Shown piece by piece: positions 1 to 10,654 of a stretch of 64,000 bases of DNA. The notes under the pieces are model-generated. The model was not told the origin of the DNA and ran no database searches. It saw only the letters and a program-made list of their open reading frames with translations. The stretch covers positions 24,342,339 to 24,406,338 of the forward strand of contig NC_054543.1 in the NCBI RefSeq assembly GCF_017654505.1, read 5' to 3'. Position numbers and translations under genes: made by a program. Origin of the DNA: Polyodon spathula. Lineage: Eukaryota; Chordata; Actinopteri; Acipenseriformes; Polyodontidae. The first letter of the stretch is position 1, and every line of letters begins with the position of its first letter.

Positions 1-1630
1 CTCTGGAAAAAATTAAGAGACCACTGCAAATTTTTCTTAAATCAGCATCTCTATATGTATGGCAGCCATTCCAATCCAGTGTTTGTTGAATTCCAACACA
101 GGCACACCTCATTCTACTGAATGAGGTACTGATTAGGGAATCACCTGAACCAAATCTTATTTAACGAGGAAAAGCATAAAAACCACTCCTGTGGTCATCA
201 CTATCCTCTTGCAATAGGACCAGCTGGATGGCAAAACAGTGCTAGTAGTACCTCAAAAGTAATTGGGATCAAAAAATAACTATTGACCATGCCCAAAGAG
301 TTGAAAAGGAAAGTTTTGAGTGAGGAAAAGAAGGGTTCAATTCTGGCTTTACTGGCAGAGAGATACAGTGAGCGTCGGGTTGCTTCCATCCTTAAAATTT
401 CAAAGATGGCGGTTCATAAGAACAAGGTCAAGCAGCACACATTGGGGACAACAAAGCTACAAACCGGCAGAGGGCGAAAACGACTCTCCACTGATCGGGA
501 TGACCACCAACTCATTCGAATATCACTCAGCAACCGTAGGATGACATCAAGTGACCTACAAAAAGAATGGCAAACGGCAGCTGGGGTGAAGTGCACTGCG
601 AGGACGGTTCGAAACAGGCTCCTAGGGGCAGGGCTGAAGTCGTGCAAAGCTAGAAAAAAGCCCTTCATCAACGAGAAGCAAAGAAGAGCCAGGCTGAGGT
701 TTGCAAAAGACCATAATGATTGGACCGTAGAGGACTGGAGTAAGGTCATCTTCTCTGATGAGTCCAATTTTCAGCTTTGCCCAACACCTGGTCGTCTAAT
801 GGTTAGACGGAGACCTGGAGAGGCCTACAAGCCACAGTGTCTCGCACCCACTGTGAAATGTGGTGGAGGATCAGTGATGATCTGGGGGTGCTTCAAAAAG
901 GCTGGAATTGGGCAGATTTGTCTTTGTGAAGGACACATGAATCAAGCCAAGTACAAGGTTGTCCTGGAAAAAAACTTGCTTCCCCGCTCTGACAATGTTC
1001 CCCAACTCTGAGGATTGGTTTTTCCAGCAGGACAATGCTCCATGCCACACAGCCAGGTCAATCAAGGTGTGGATGGAGGACCACCAGATCAAAACCTTGT
1101 CATGGCCAGCCCAATCGTCAGACCTGAACCCCATTGAAAACCTCTGGAATGTGATCAAGAGGAAGACGGATGTTCACAAGTCATCAAACAAAGCCGAGCT
1201 GCTTGAATTTTTGCGCCAGGAGTGGCATAAAGTCACCCAACATCAATGTGAAAGACTGGTGGAGAGCATGCCAAGACACATGAAAGCTGTGCTTGAAAAT
1301 CAGGGTTATTCCACCAAATATTGATTTCTGAACTCTTCCTAAGTTAAAACATTAGTATTGTGTTGTTTAAAAATGAATATGAACTTATTTTCTTTGCATT
1401 ATTCGAGGTCTGACAACACTGCATCCTTTTTGTTATTCTGACCAGATGTCATTTTCTGCAAATAAATGCTCTAAATGACAATATTTTTATTTGGAATTTG
1501 GGAGAAATGTTGTCAGTAGTTTATAGAATAAAACAAAAATGTTCATTTTATCCAAACACATACCTATAGATAGTAAAGCCAGAGAAACTGATAATTTTGC
1601 AGTGGTCTCTTAATTTTTTCCAGAGCTGTA
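1..1630 (+). mobile_element. Tc1/mariner element, family A, nearly full length
   Basis: The window opens inside a terminal inverted repeat, CTCTGGAAAAAATTAAGAGA, and the inverse copy ends at 1630 (CCAGAGCTGTA), followed by TA. Only the outermost few bases of the left repeat lie outside the window. A Tc1 transposase reading frame fills the middle. A second, 5'-damaged copy of the same family lies at 26521-27500 with the same right terminus. The element lies just beyond the probable AHR 3' UTR. It is non-functional because its transposase is frameshifted. Confidence 0.93.
289..1324 (+). pseudogene. Tc1 transposase with one frameshift
   Basis: This encodes a DD34E transposase that would cut and paste Tc1 elements at TA sites. 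The frame starts at the ATG at 289 (MPKELKRKV), carries the N-terminal helix-turn-helix DNA-binding region, then the first catalytic Asp in WSKVIFSDESNF. Near 983 the frame breaks: the related copy at 26867 has CTTCCTTCTGCTCTG where this one has CTTCCCCGCTCTG, a 2-bp deletion. The second frame carries the second Asp (FFQQDNAPCHT) and the Glu (NPIENLW), and ends with STKY and stop at 1324. All three catalytic residues survive, but no single frame encodes them. Confidence 0.92.
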
Positions 1631-1686
1631 TATGAAGCCAGGTAGTAATACCAATATAGTATTTCTGCAAATCTTAATGCCAATGT

Positions 1687-1697
1687 TTTATTTATTT
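1687..1697 (-). promoter_or_regulatory. candidate poly(A) signals (two overlapping AATAAA)
   Basis: TTTATTTATTTA on the plus strand reads TAAATAAATAAA on the minus strand, giving two overlapping AATAAA hexamers. They sit about 2.5 kb after the proposed AHR stop codon and just before the Tc1 element at 1-1630. Such hexamers are common in AT-rich DNA, so this is only a candidate. Confidence 0.35.
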
Positions 1698-4024
1698 ATA
1701 TTTTTTAATACAAATAAAATGTATTTAATACTTTATGATATCTTTCTTAGAGACTAAAATATGTTCAGCTCAACATGAGTTATCTGGTTATATCAGAATT
1801 ACACCACTGTGTAATTTTGTCTGTTATAACAACTCTGCTAGCATTGACGTTCCACAAGGTACCTGGTTAAGAATCTGAAAGATCTGATCCTGCAAACATG
1901 TGCTAGGGAGTATGTTCAGTTATTCCATGAAGTAACTTCCAAAATAAATGAGATTATGTTGAAGCTGTTATACAGCTATGTGCAACAATGGAGAAAGGAA
2001 ATGGATGGAATGACTTTGACTTAATGATTATTTTATGTTGTTGTAAAATGCTTTTAGATTTACATAGAGTAATGATGAGGGCATACTGTTTGTATTCAGG
2101 GCAATGAAAAGATTACTGCAAGATATTTTTTTTTCATTCTTATTTATCGTTTCCTTAACTTGCTATTGACTGACTAACAGGTATCAGTGACCAATCCTCC
2201 CGGAAAGCATTTGAGGCATGATTCTTCAACTCCTACTGTATCTTTGACAAGCAGTATCTTTCTAGATATATGACTATGTACTGTGAATTACACACTAGCC
2301 CCGGCGAATCTTCTGCTCTGTAGAGTAAAGCACTTTTTAAACTGCATTAAATAGCTGCCATTTTAGATCTCTGTCTAACTGCAGACCACAACCTTCAGCT
2401 CCCTTAATAAAAAAATTAAAAAACTGAACAGAAAAAAACATACAAAATATTTGCTTTGGTGTATTAGCTTTAAAGGTGGTACATAAAGTCAGTTACATTA
2501 AAAATGCAATTCCCATTTCAAAGTCTGAGCTACAAATCACTGTCCAGCTAAATCCACTTTGCATTATCTGTAAATATATTAGCTCTCATTTATGTATATT
2601 AGTGGCATTCCTGGCTATCCTGTGCTAATGATCTATGCAGCTCTCATCTCCTCAAAAACAAAACATAATAATAGTAATCAATATCTGTCTTCATTGACAT
2701 ATAACAGGACACTCAACATTGAGCACTAAATAAAAAAATGTCAGGTCTTATTTAATGTGGATTTTTTATTTGCTTATCTGAAATGTCTGGCTATAAATCA
2801 ACCACGTTTTTTAGACAATTGCTGTTTCTTTCAAAGGGAAATTAGAACTTCATTGTCCAGCATCCTTTGCAACTCCTTTCCGATCACCTTCCCATGATTC
2901 CAGCAACCAGGAAGTAAACAGCCTGACATTCTACAGAAGCTGTGTTTTGTTAGATAATGTTGTTCCACAGCTACAAAAAGATGATATTTCAAAATTCACA
3001 TTTCCCATTCATTTTGGTTCTTTCATAATCAAGAATATAAAAAAAAAAAAAACAAAGCTAAAAGCATCATTAAATTCTATGTTCATTGCGCTTTAAAGTT
3101 TAAAAGATAAATTTCACATTTTTCAGCACATCGCTTTTTTTTTTTTTTTCCAAAAAGAAAATTCATACTGTTTTTCCCTGGGCATTGAATCCAAGGGATA
3201 TTCATTTTTAATGTTTGGCCAGGGTGCCTCCTTCTTGACTGCTAACTGAGAGCACATACACAAAAACACACACGCTCACTCACACAACAAATGAAGAAAA
3301 TACCATACAATAGAGTTTCAATGGCTCAAGAGTACAGGTTAATCATTTCAATAAAATGCGTACAAAATATAAAAATGGTGGGCTTTTTTGTACAAACAGA
3401 ATCAAGCTGAAGCACCCACAGGATATAGTTATAATAGCATTGAGATTAATATGATTAGATATATGGTAACAGAAGCTACATTCACAATCCAAACCAATAT
3501 AAGATAGTGAGCAGGTCCTCTTGCGTGTGTAACCCTGCTTTTGGGTTTCTCCAAACTGCTTCCAATTTCTGCAATATAGGTCATTCTGGTGTTATGAACC
3601 CGTTGTTGTCGCTATGGTTTTGTGATTACATTATTTGCCAAATATTGGTCGTGATTCTAGTATTTTGACCCTACCACAGGTTTTACAAAATGCTGAGACA
3701 AATATATCCCCTCTGCAGAGCTTTTTTCATTTAGCAAAATGAATTATAGAATATAATCCAGTCCGTTTTGAGTGTGAACATCACCATGCTCACGCCATCA
3801 TTAGTTCATCCAGCCACATTTACTTGACAAAAGATTTGTTTTCTTCAGATGGCTTTTCTTATACCAAAAACTTTAGTCCATAATAAAATCAACATGCTGG
3901 ACTCCTTTCAAATATTTGGGAATGACATCGACGTATCCCTTTTTGATTCAGCAGAATTTTGGCCAAAAAAAAAAAGAAATCTTTCTGAGGGTGAAACTGT
4001 CCACAGCAAAAAGGAACAACAACC

Positions 4025-4025
<1 letters not shown>

Positions 4026-4060
<35 letters not shown>
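4026..4060. repeat. (AAT)n microsatellite
   Basis: About eleven AAT units in a row, within the probable 3' UTR. The isoleucine and asparagine runs in the open frames here are by-products of this repeat. Confidence 0.95.
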
Positions 4061-4062
<2 letters not shown>

Positions 4063-4174
4063 CTATAATTTTCGTAAGGCAATTAACAATTTCAGTGACA
4101 AAAAAGCACCTGGGTGCTGTGCTTTCTGTTTTTTTTTTTTGGTGCTCTAAAATGCTGCACACAGTGACAGCCAT

Positions 4175-4285
4175 CTAGTAATCACAGCAGCTGGCTTGTG
4201 CAGAATGTTTTGGGAAATATAAGTTTCCGTTAGGAAGTGCAGTATAGGGTAACTCTCCATTTTCTTCCATGGGATGGCCTGGTTG
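4175..4285 (-). CDS. ahr: AHR terminal exon (exon 11), C-terminus
   Basis: On the minus strand a pyrimidine-rich tract ending TTTGTCTCTTTAG is followed by 36 codons and a TAG stop (QPGHPMEENG to SCCDY). The exon starts in phase 0. The large upstream AHR exon has a GT donor at 14391-14392 that also leaves phase 0, so the join is in frame. The next 2.5 kb resembles a 3' UTR. In mammals AHR also ends in a short separate exon after the large transactivation exon. The similarity of this peptide to known AHR C-termini is only faint to my eye, so the assignment rests on strand, phase, splice signal and position. An alternative is the last exon of another minus-strand gene, but no other such gene is visible. 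Confidence 0.6.
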   Translation of the reverse strand, partial: QPGHPMEENGELPYTALPNGNLYFPKHSAQASCCDY

Positions 4286-4416
4286 CTAAAGAGACAAAGA
4301 AAGAAAAACAGTTACAGAGTGTTAAACATTATCAGAAATATGTATATGAAATATAGATGTTGGCCTTAGCGTGTATACAGCAGTAGTGTATACAGTGTAA
4401 GGTTATTTACTTAATA

Positions 4417-5556
4417 CCGTATTCCTTCAAATTTAAGATTCAGGTGCCCTAATGTCTGGTTTTAAGTAAAACACATAAACACCAACCTTCCTTTAATATT
4501 GTCTATGAAATACCGTATAACAGGAAATTTTGGCATGTAATTTATTTTGGCTTTATTTACTTCCACCAATCAGAATGTGGTATACAGTGAGTGATTCCGC
4601 CCTCTGCCAGACTGGTATGCAGCACAGGTTAAAGAATCGCTGAACAAGGCAAGAATGTGTCAGATGAGAATGGCAGTGAGTGACGAAACCAATTTGCTTG
4701 AAAAAATTAAAAGCAGACCGGACATTTACATCAGTAGATTTTTAGAAAATCTGGAATTTATGATGCGATCAGAAACTCTGAGGTAGTGTAAACTGTGCCT
4801 GCTACTGTGGTACCTGTTCTTTATTATGTTAAGCAGTTGTGTGTTATTTTTTCTTTTTTTACAAGGGGTTAAATAAGTAACAGACAAAAATGTTTATGAA
4901 AGACTTTAGAAAGTCTGTAACAAAAGGTGCACATTTGCTTTGGAATGTTATTGTCAATACGTTGTAGATTCTACTATTAAGACACCCACTATGCAGGTAT
5001 TGCAAAGTTCCCAAACCATATGTTAAAATAAATTAGCTATGCACCAGATAAAACTGCAAGATTATTAATTTGTACCGAGATCTGGTGGTATGGTGTTAAA
5101 CTATATTAAAGTATAGTGCAGTTTTGATAGCCAGGCTGACTGAGTAATATTACTCGCACCTGTTTTTTTCCCAATTCGTAAAATGTAGTATTGATTGGCA
5201 TGTTAAAAAAAAATACAGGGATCTGATCAGCATTTCCGATCTGTCCAAGCTGGTACTGTTTGTTAGAAATGCTGAAATTGTAAAAGCTTCTCTTTGAATT
5301 CCTCAGGAAGCTAATAACACTTCTTTGAAAATGGCTGCCTGTATGTCATGGAGGATTCGAGATTGGACAGTAACATTTTTGTTTAGTCTTTTCTCAGCAG
5401 TCAGTCACGTTGCTGTATGTGTACTCCGGTAGTCATGGCTTATGTTGACGATTTTAATACACGCATCCCTGTACTATACTCGAATTAAAGACGCAGGGTA
5501 TTTTTGAGAAGCAAAAAATTATTCAGAAAGGGCATCTTAAATTCAGAGGAATATGG
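4417..5556 (+). mobile_element. pogo/Tigger-like composite element
   Basis: The left terminus CCGTATTCCTTCAAATTTAA (4417) and right terminus TTAAATTCAGAGGAATATGG (5556) are imperfect inverted repeats; the left is preceded by TA. A second pogo-like start, CCGTATAACAGGAAATTTTG, lies inside at 4513 and matches the element at 47254-49253, so one element is probably nested in another. A short decayed coding piece near 4693-4785 (RPDIYISRFLENL) aligns with the copy at 48478, which resembles the C-terminal end of pogo/Tigger transposases (FKKCGI). Non-autonomous. Confidence 0.7.
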
Positions 5557-5605
5557 CATTATGTATTTATTAATAGTTTATTCCATATACACATTAGTGC
5601 ACATA

Positions 5606-6193
5606 GGGCCAGATATTCGAAAGGTTTGCGCACCGCGCAGAGGGGTATGCACGTCACAAATGGCCGTTATGCCGAAATTTTGCGAAGTTGCCATATTCAA
5701 AACGTCCTTTTGCGTGTCACAATCCATTCTGCGCTGTACAGAAATAAAATGTATCCATCGTGCAATATGGGGGGGAGTGGCCAACAATATGCGTGTTCCT
5801 GAAAGTATGCACCAAGCAAAAAACCAGGTTTGTGACGTGCAGAATAAGGATTGTAAAAGGACTGCGTTAACGCCGCACACACTACCATTCCAGCACTGAC
5901 TACAAACAGGCAACAATGGGAAACGTGTGTAGCATGCAGCATGTCCGTCGACATGTGGATGTGAATGAGCAACAGCAACAGCAACTCTGACATAGGCAAA
6001 GATATGCTGAGTGTACCGGCATCGGCACACATGAGGGGCTCAGCAATGAGCGAATCGTGTCCAGGTATTAGCCTCAGAGCCATTGTTTACGTGTCCTTAA
6101 TTATTTTTCGCGTTAGACACCACCGGGGTAATAATTTTTCATATGGACGTCACATTCACGCCCGTGAGGAGCACGGAATTTATGTGTATATCT
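5606..6193. mobile_element. PIF/Harbinger-like MITE, right end cut
   Basis: The left end GGGCCAGATATTCGAAAGG has the look of vertebrate Harbinger termini. The right side, ending GTGTATATCT at 6193, is an imperfect inverse of the left 60 bp but lacks the final GGCCC. The sequence is CpG-rich compared with its surroundings, which suggests a fairly young insertion. No transposase frame is visible. The missing final bases mark the left edge of the anomalous block that follows. Confidence 0.55.
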
Positions 6194-6300
6194 AAAATTG
6201 TGAGAACAATGTGTACTGGGAAAGTATAGGAACACTTGTCCATAACATGTAGTTTGTATTGTGTGAGAAACGGTGTCTATACATCTAGGCGGGGGAACGA

Positions 6301-6420
6301 TCTCCGACTGAAGGTGGTTTTGGACCCTTACTTAACAGCCCTTGGTCAGGTTCCAGGAGACAAGGGGAAATGTGTCGCGGCGCGCTAGTTCCAAGTCCCT
6401 CCCTCTATACACACATAGGA
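6301..6420. repeat. SINE-like repeat present in mirror (backward) orientation
   Basis: Read from 6420 down to 6301 without complementing, the sequence contains in order TCTCCCTCCC, CTGTGTAAAGGGG, AACAG, GACTGG, CAATTCATTCC and AGG. The normal repeat at 43663-43742 has TCTCCCTCCC, CTGTGTAAAGGG, AACAG, GACTGG, CAATTCATTCC and AGG in the same order and with similar spacing. A third copy is at 36162-36236. Neither the forward sequence nor its reverse complement matches. This is the clearest evidence that the segment is reversed rather than inverted. Confidence 0.85.
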
Positions 6421-8504
6421 ACTAATGGCGGCGGACTGGCGCCACAGGGCGGTGGAGCTGGTCCATGTGTGGTTTGTTAAAAAATGTCACTACACCAGTG
6501 TCATCTGTTCATGTCCCCACACATGAAAATTCTTGCTTGTCGGTGTTAATCTGTACAATCTTTTTACTAACTGAATCCGACAACAAACGTGACTCATACC
6601 TTAGGTATTAAACATCTGGAAATACACATTCATTTCTAAGGTGGTGAACGGTAGCTACGACCGCTATGGGCTCGCTGAAGGGCTCATCAAACACCGGTTT
6701 TTATAATGCTTTGAAGGACCAACTTTCCCCAACTCGATTTAACACGGCCATGTTGAACACTTCGTCGAGAAGACACAAACTCTTACAGCCAGTCTTGCAC
6801 CTCACATCCCAACTTTACTCTCTTGAAGAGCTTGTTCCCGTCGACGTTCTTAAACTACTGTGGATGGACGTGAGTAAAACGACGTGGGTATAACCTATAC
6901 TGACCCATTCACTGTGACGGTAATCGCTAAGACCTGGTTCTCCATAGTTTTGTGCTGCTAGCAGCAAGCTATGCACCACACACATGAACCTACAATCCAA
7001 AGACAGAAATCGATAACAAGGTTTAAGACTGGGGGACTCCTACTTAGTATCCCCACTTACCGTCACCTTTGCAACTGTTCAAGTTGTCCTGTTCTATCAG
7101 GATTCCAGTTGTATTCAGAATAGTGGAAAATTTGAATAGCTATTCCATGCCATCCATATAAACAAGGTATTCCGAATAAATTGTGGGTGTTGTGTGTGTT
7201 TTGATGGTGGTTGGCAGGGTCGGTGTTAATCCCTGACAAAAACTGGAATACCGAGTATTGGTTTCAATTGGGAACACCTGATACAAACAGAGAATGAGCT
7301 CCATTGAGAGAGACCAGGGGCGTACAGACAGGAACATAAGACCCATGGTCATAGGACTTGGACACTATGACTTGATAACGTTGTATCATAAAAACCCCCA
7401 TTGACTCTATGTTCAGGACATAACTTTACTAGTTATGTATTTTTTATTTTTTTGCACTATACACATTTCCAACGTGAACACCGATTTTCACATAATTGTT
7501 TTCAACCCAACCGACCGATTGTTCGAATCAACAGTTCACTCAAATACTAAGGCCCTGTTCACGTCTCCAATCCATCCGAATTCATATTGAGCCAAACGCC
7601 AAATAAATAACACTTTTTATTTCACGAACTTTTGACTTCAAACCAGACCCCACGCGAGTCCACTACAGTACACTGTTCTTTGGTCTAAAAAAAAGATCCG
7701 TGTACATTAGCGCAAAAGTTAGTCTACTTGAACTCATGTCTCTCCGGACAGGTCCAAATGCGATGCTAGGAGGTGACCGACAGGAACACAGCGTAATTGG
7801 TCTACGTCAGACTTTTTGATTTTGTTTGGAGCTGTTGAGTTTTTGAGCATTAGGACAAGACTGGTTGACGACAAACCCTAATCACACACCTGAATCCGCA
7901 GATGATGGTCTACCCAGCGTGATTACATACAAGGTACCTGATTTGACGCACGTCACCATAGTGGGTGATGTTACTACTTCTAGGAAAAGACATTGCCTAC
8001 GCAGAGACTTACACGGATCGAAAGACCTCGAGTACTTAGATAAAGGTCTTGCTGTATTTAACGACGTTGGAAGACATCTTACATCGGGGTGTGAACAGTA
8101 CCGGGAGTTTAGACCAACGGCTAATTTTTTTTTTTTTTTGTGGGCAGGGTGTTGCTTATATATAGCCTGGACATTGACAGAAATTTTTAGTACGGCAAGT
8201 ACGCGCGAATACGAGTTTCTCGTCGACGTTGTAAAGCTATACAACATGCATAAAAAGATTTCCTGACCATTTCAAGTACCTACACAAAAAGACATGTAAC
8301 TTTCTTATGAACCACACGCATACATACCCACAAAGGAAAACATTCTGCACGCCTTATGCGTGTCTTCTCGCGTACTCACGACATCGTTATATCCTTGATC
8401 TTTTCAATTCTTTCTACCTTGGCTCAAATAACTGTTGTCGTTCGAACAGGACATTGTCCTTGATGCGTTCTGAACTTTGTCGATATTGCTATATGTTGGG
8501 TAGT

Positions 8505-8805
8505 TGTGGCCTATTGCTTTATTAGGCTTTTAAAATATTCCATAGATGCCAGCTGATAGTATTACATGGATGTAGGGGTGTTCTTTGACACAGCAGCAAT
8601 TGCACTTTGGTCATACAAAGAGCCAATCACCGTCAAATGGCATTCTCATTCTCAAAGCAATGTTTAATCTAAGATGATCTTTAAAAAGTGCACAAAGTAA
8701 GCATGTTACTGTGGCAGTGGAACAAAGATTTTAATTGGATGAATTCCCTGCCATTTAACATATGTATTTCCTAAAGCCAGACCGAGTGATACAATCAACC
8801 AATCA
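8505..8805. repeat. diverged direct repeat, copy 1 (partner 9163-9285)
   Basis: Three short blocks, CTATTGCTTTATT, AATCACCGTCA and CCTAAAGCCAGACCG, recur in the same order at 9163-9285. This copy is longer because of extra sequence between the blocks. In contrast to the rest of the anomalous block, this patch is CpG-poor and GpC-rich as written, so it looks normally oriented. The family is not recognised. Confidence 0.5.
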
Positions 8806-9030
8806 GAAAGCAAATTACCTGTCGATGATCACAGAAAACAAACACATGGAAAGGCACAGTTGAGCGCCTCATCTCCGAGATTTACCTCTAGTTGCAGAAT
8901 CTCACGTCACACATACTCACATTCCCGAAGGAGTCCGTACCTAAGGGACCCAAGGGGATTTAACTGTCTGTTTATTTTTCCTTCCACTGGCTACCCCCCC
9001 ACGGATTTGTAAAGGCATACAGGACGTATC

Positions 9031-9134
9031 ATAAAAAGGAGTTACCTCGGAACGTTTTTTCATAAGTCTGGTACTGGTTAAAGGGAGTATAATTACTCTC
9101 ATGTTTACCTATTGAACTTTAATAAAACGATGCT
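9031..9134. repeat. Tc1 3' terminus present in mirror (backward) orientation
   Basis: Read right to left without complementing, this contains CCATTTGTA, AATATGA, AATTGGTCA and GGTCTGAATACTTTT followed by TGCAAGG. The Tc1 right end at 26435-26518 has CCATTTGTA, AATATGA, AATTGGTCA, GGTCTGAATACTTTT and GCAAGG in the same order. This is a second, unrelated repeat family showing the same backward reading. Confidence 0.82.
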
Positions 9135-9162
9135 ATAACTGAATACACCCATCTTGTAGTCC

Positions 9163-9285
9163 ATTGCTTTATTTGCTGCGTATTACTGGTGTTCAGCTGA
9201 CTTTGGACAGCTAATCACCGTCAGAGCACTCTTGCTGTCAAAGGCATGCCTAGAAATCCTAAAGCCAGACCGGTGACAAATCAAC
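9163..9285. repeat. diverged direct repeat, copy 2 (partner 8505-8805)
   Basis: Contains CATTGCTTTATT, AATCACCGTCA and CCTAAAGCCAGACCG in the same order as copy 1. A CAGAGGTGGGACAAA motif about 50 bp further on resembles hAT termini, but no partner terminus was found. Confidence 0.5.
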
Positions 9286-10654
9286 CATTTTAGGACTTGT
9301 ATTTTTTCCAATCATTATTCTAGCAGAGGTGGGACAAATAGTTCTGTTAAGTGTCATTCATTTAAATCCAGCTTCCAGTCTGCTGATGTAAAGGATTGAA
9401 ACGCACCAACCTCAAAAAAGACATACAACGACATCCAACATCATCCGACCCGAAGAAACATGGGAGTCAACGGTGTCTCAGCTATCGAGACCCCCTATCG
9501 ACACAGGAGGCACCAAGGTAAAGAAGGAATAACATAACATCTTATCCTCCTGTCATGAGATAGAAAGCAATAAGCCATTCTAATTTCGCTCGTGTCGAGC
9601 GGGAAGTATCTTACTTTGGAAACGCTTCCGAATTCACAGGCTCTCAACAACCAATATCTAAGTTTTACATCTGTATTCGGAGCGCGCTACACCGTGGTAT
9701 GTAAGATGCGTCAGTACACATGTTTAGTATTAGTGACTTCGTATATATTTTTCCACACAGAGACTCGGGATCGCCCAAAGGGACGGACACTCCTCCTTTC
9801 AATGGCGACGTTTTGACTGGACAACGTCTTACACTCCACTGTAAAGAGTCATACGTGTGAAATGACACGGCATGACTAATAGAGGAGAACAGTCAAAACA
9901 CTCACGTACACAGAGACACTAACGAAGTAACACACGAAGACACATCAGCTTAACACTATCTTGCTTATCTAAACGAATCAATTAACTGGTATGGTTAAGC
10001 ATGTTCAACAAGCGTAGGACCAGCGACACTCAAAACCTTATAAACTGAGCTTAATCATGATGTTCAAATTAGGTGAGTAGAATGAATAAAATAATGCATT
10101 TCTGTGTAAATGCTAAAAACATAAAAATGCTTGATTGATGTTTCCTATGCAGGTGTCCCTCTTAGTGTGAAATTAGCTCTGGTACAAAAACTCCACGAGG
10201 ACAGGATTAAGGCACAGGTCAATGACTGATTCTCGACAAGCTGGTGGACCGCAATCACTCTAACCATTCGCCTGTGGTTGTCCGAGTTGCTTCTCAGCAG
10301 ACACGGCGATAGACATAGTGCCGTGTTTTGGAGGGTTCGTGTGGCTGACTCGGAGATCTTAAACACGCGTTCGGCACCGTATTGACAACTCGTACCTCTT
10401 TGGAGCCACCTACACAGCACCGACAGCGTCCGATCAGTGACTACTCTCCTCCTGTGCAAAGCCTGAGGCTGCTAGCTGTGGCCGAAAATATTTTGTTGTT
10501 TTTTGTTTTTTTTCCTGCCATAGGTTTCGGGGAACCAAAAATTTAAAATGAATTTATGTATTCGAACAGCCGTATGTCGGAAAAATTTCTTTCCTAAAGG
10601 AACACTATGTTTATGACATAAGTTATTTTTGTCGACCTCAATGTTTCCCCAACT

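Larger units (their letters stand above)
1640..4174 (-). other. ahr: probable AHR 3' untranslated region
   Basis: This AT-rich stretch lies directly downstream, on the minus strand, of the proposed terminal AHR exon. I see no recognisable transposon in it, in contrast to almost every other comparable stretch here. It contains oligo-A/T runs, an AAT microsatellite and, near its far end, overlapping AATAAA hexamers on the minus strand. Known vertebrate AHR messages have long AT-rich 3' UTRs, so the length is reasonable. The assignment depends on the terminal exon being correct; the cleavage site is not determined. Confidence 0.55.
6194..10654. other. anomalous block containing backward-read sequence
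   Basis: No gene can be supported here. CG and GC dinucleotides are about equally frequent (my hand count gives roughly 160 of each), whereas in the normal flanks CG is several-fold rarer. Two stretches match repeats elsewhere in the window only when read right to left without complementing (see the entries at 6301 and 9031). The block starts inside a Harbinger-like terminus and ends inside a Tc1 terminus at 10654. Some patches (about 8500-8820, 9120-9400 and 10070-10160) look normally oriented, so it is not one clean flip. Open frames in this block should not be treated as proteins. Confidence 0.7.

Noticed and set aside
3849..4178. Open frames on both strands across the AAT microsatellite
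   Set aside because: They are driven by the AAT repeat; the plus-strand frame overlaps the AHR terminal exon in antisense.
5504..6083. Overlapping open frames on both strands in the Harbinger-like MITE
   Set aside because: They run through the terminal repeat and show no myb-like or nuclease motifs.
6666..6893. Open frame of 75 codons on the plus strand
   Set aside because: The plain-reversed sequence is also open over a similar length, so openness is not informative. No recognised domain.
7865..8266. Open frame of 133 codons on the plus strand
   Set aside because: It lies in the anomalous block, has no family resemblance, and overlaps an open frame on the other strand.
10145..10459. Open frame of 104 codons on the minus strand, Arg-rich start
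   Set aside because: I compared it with Harbinger and other transposases in forward, reversed and complemented readings and found no motif. It is in the anomalous block.
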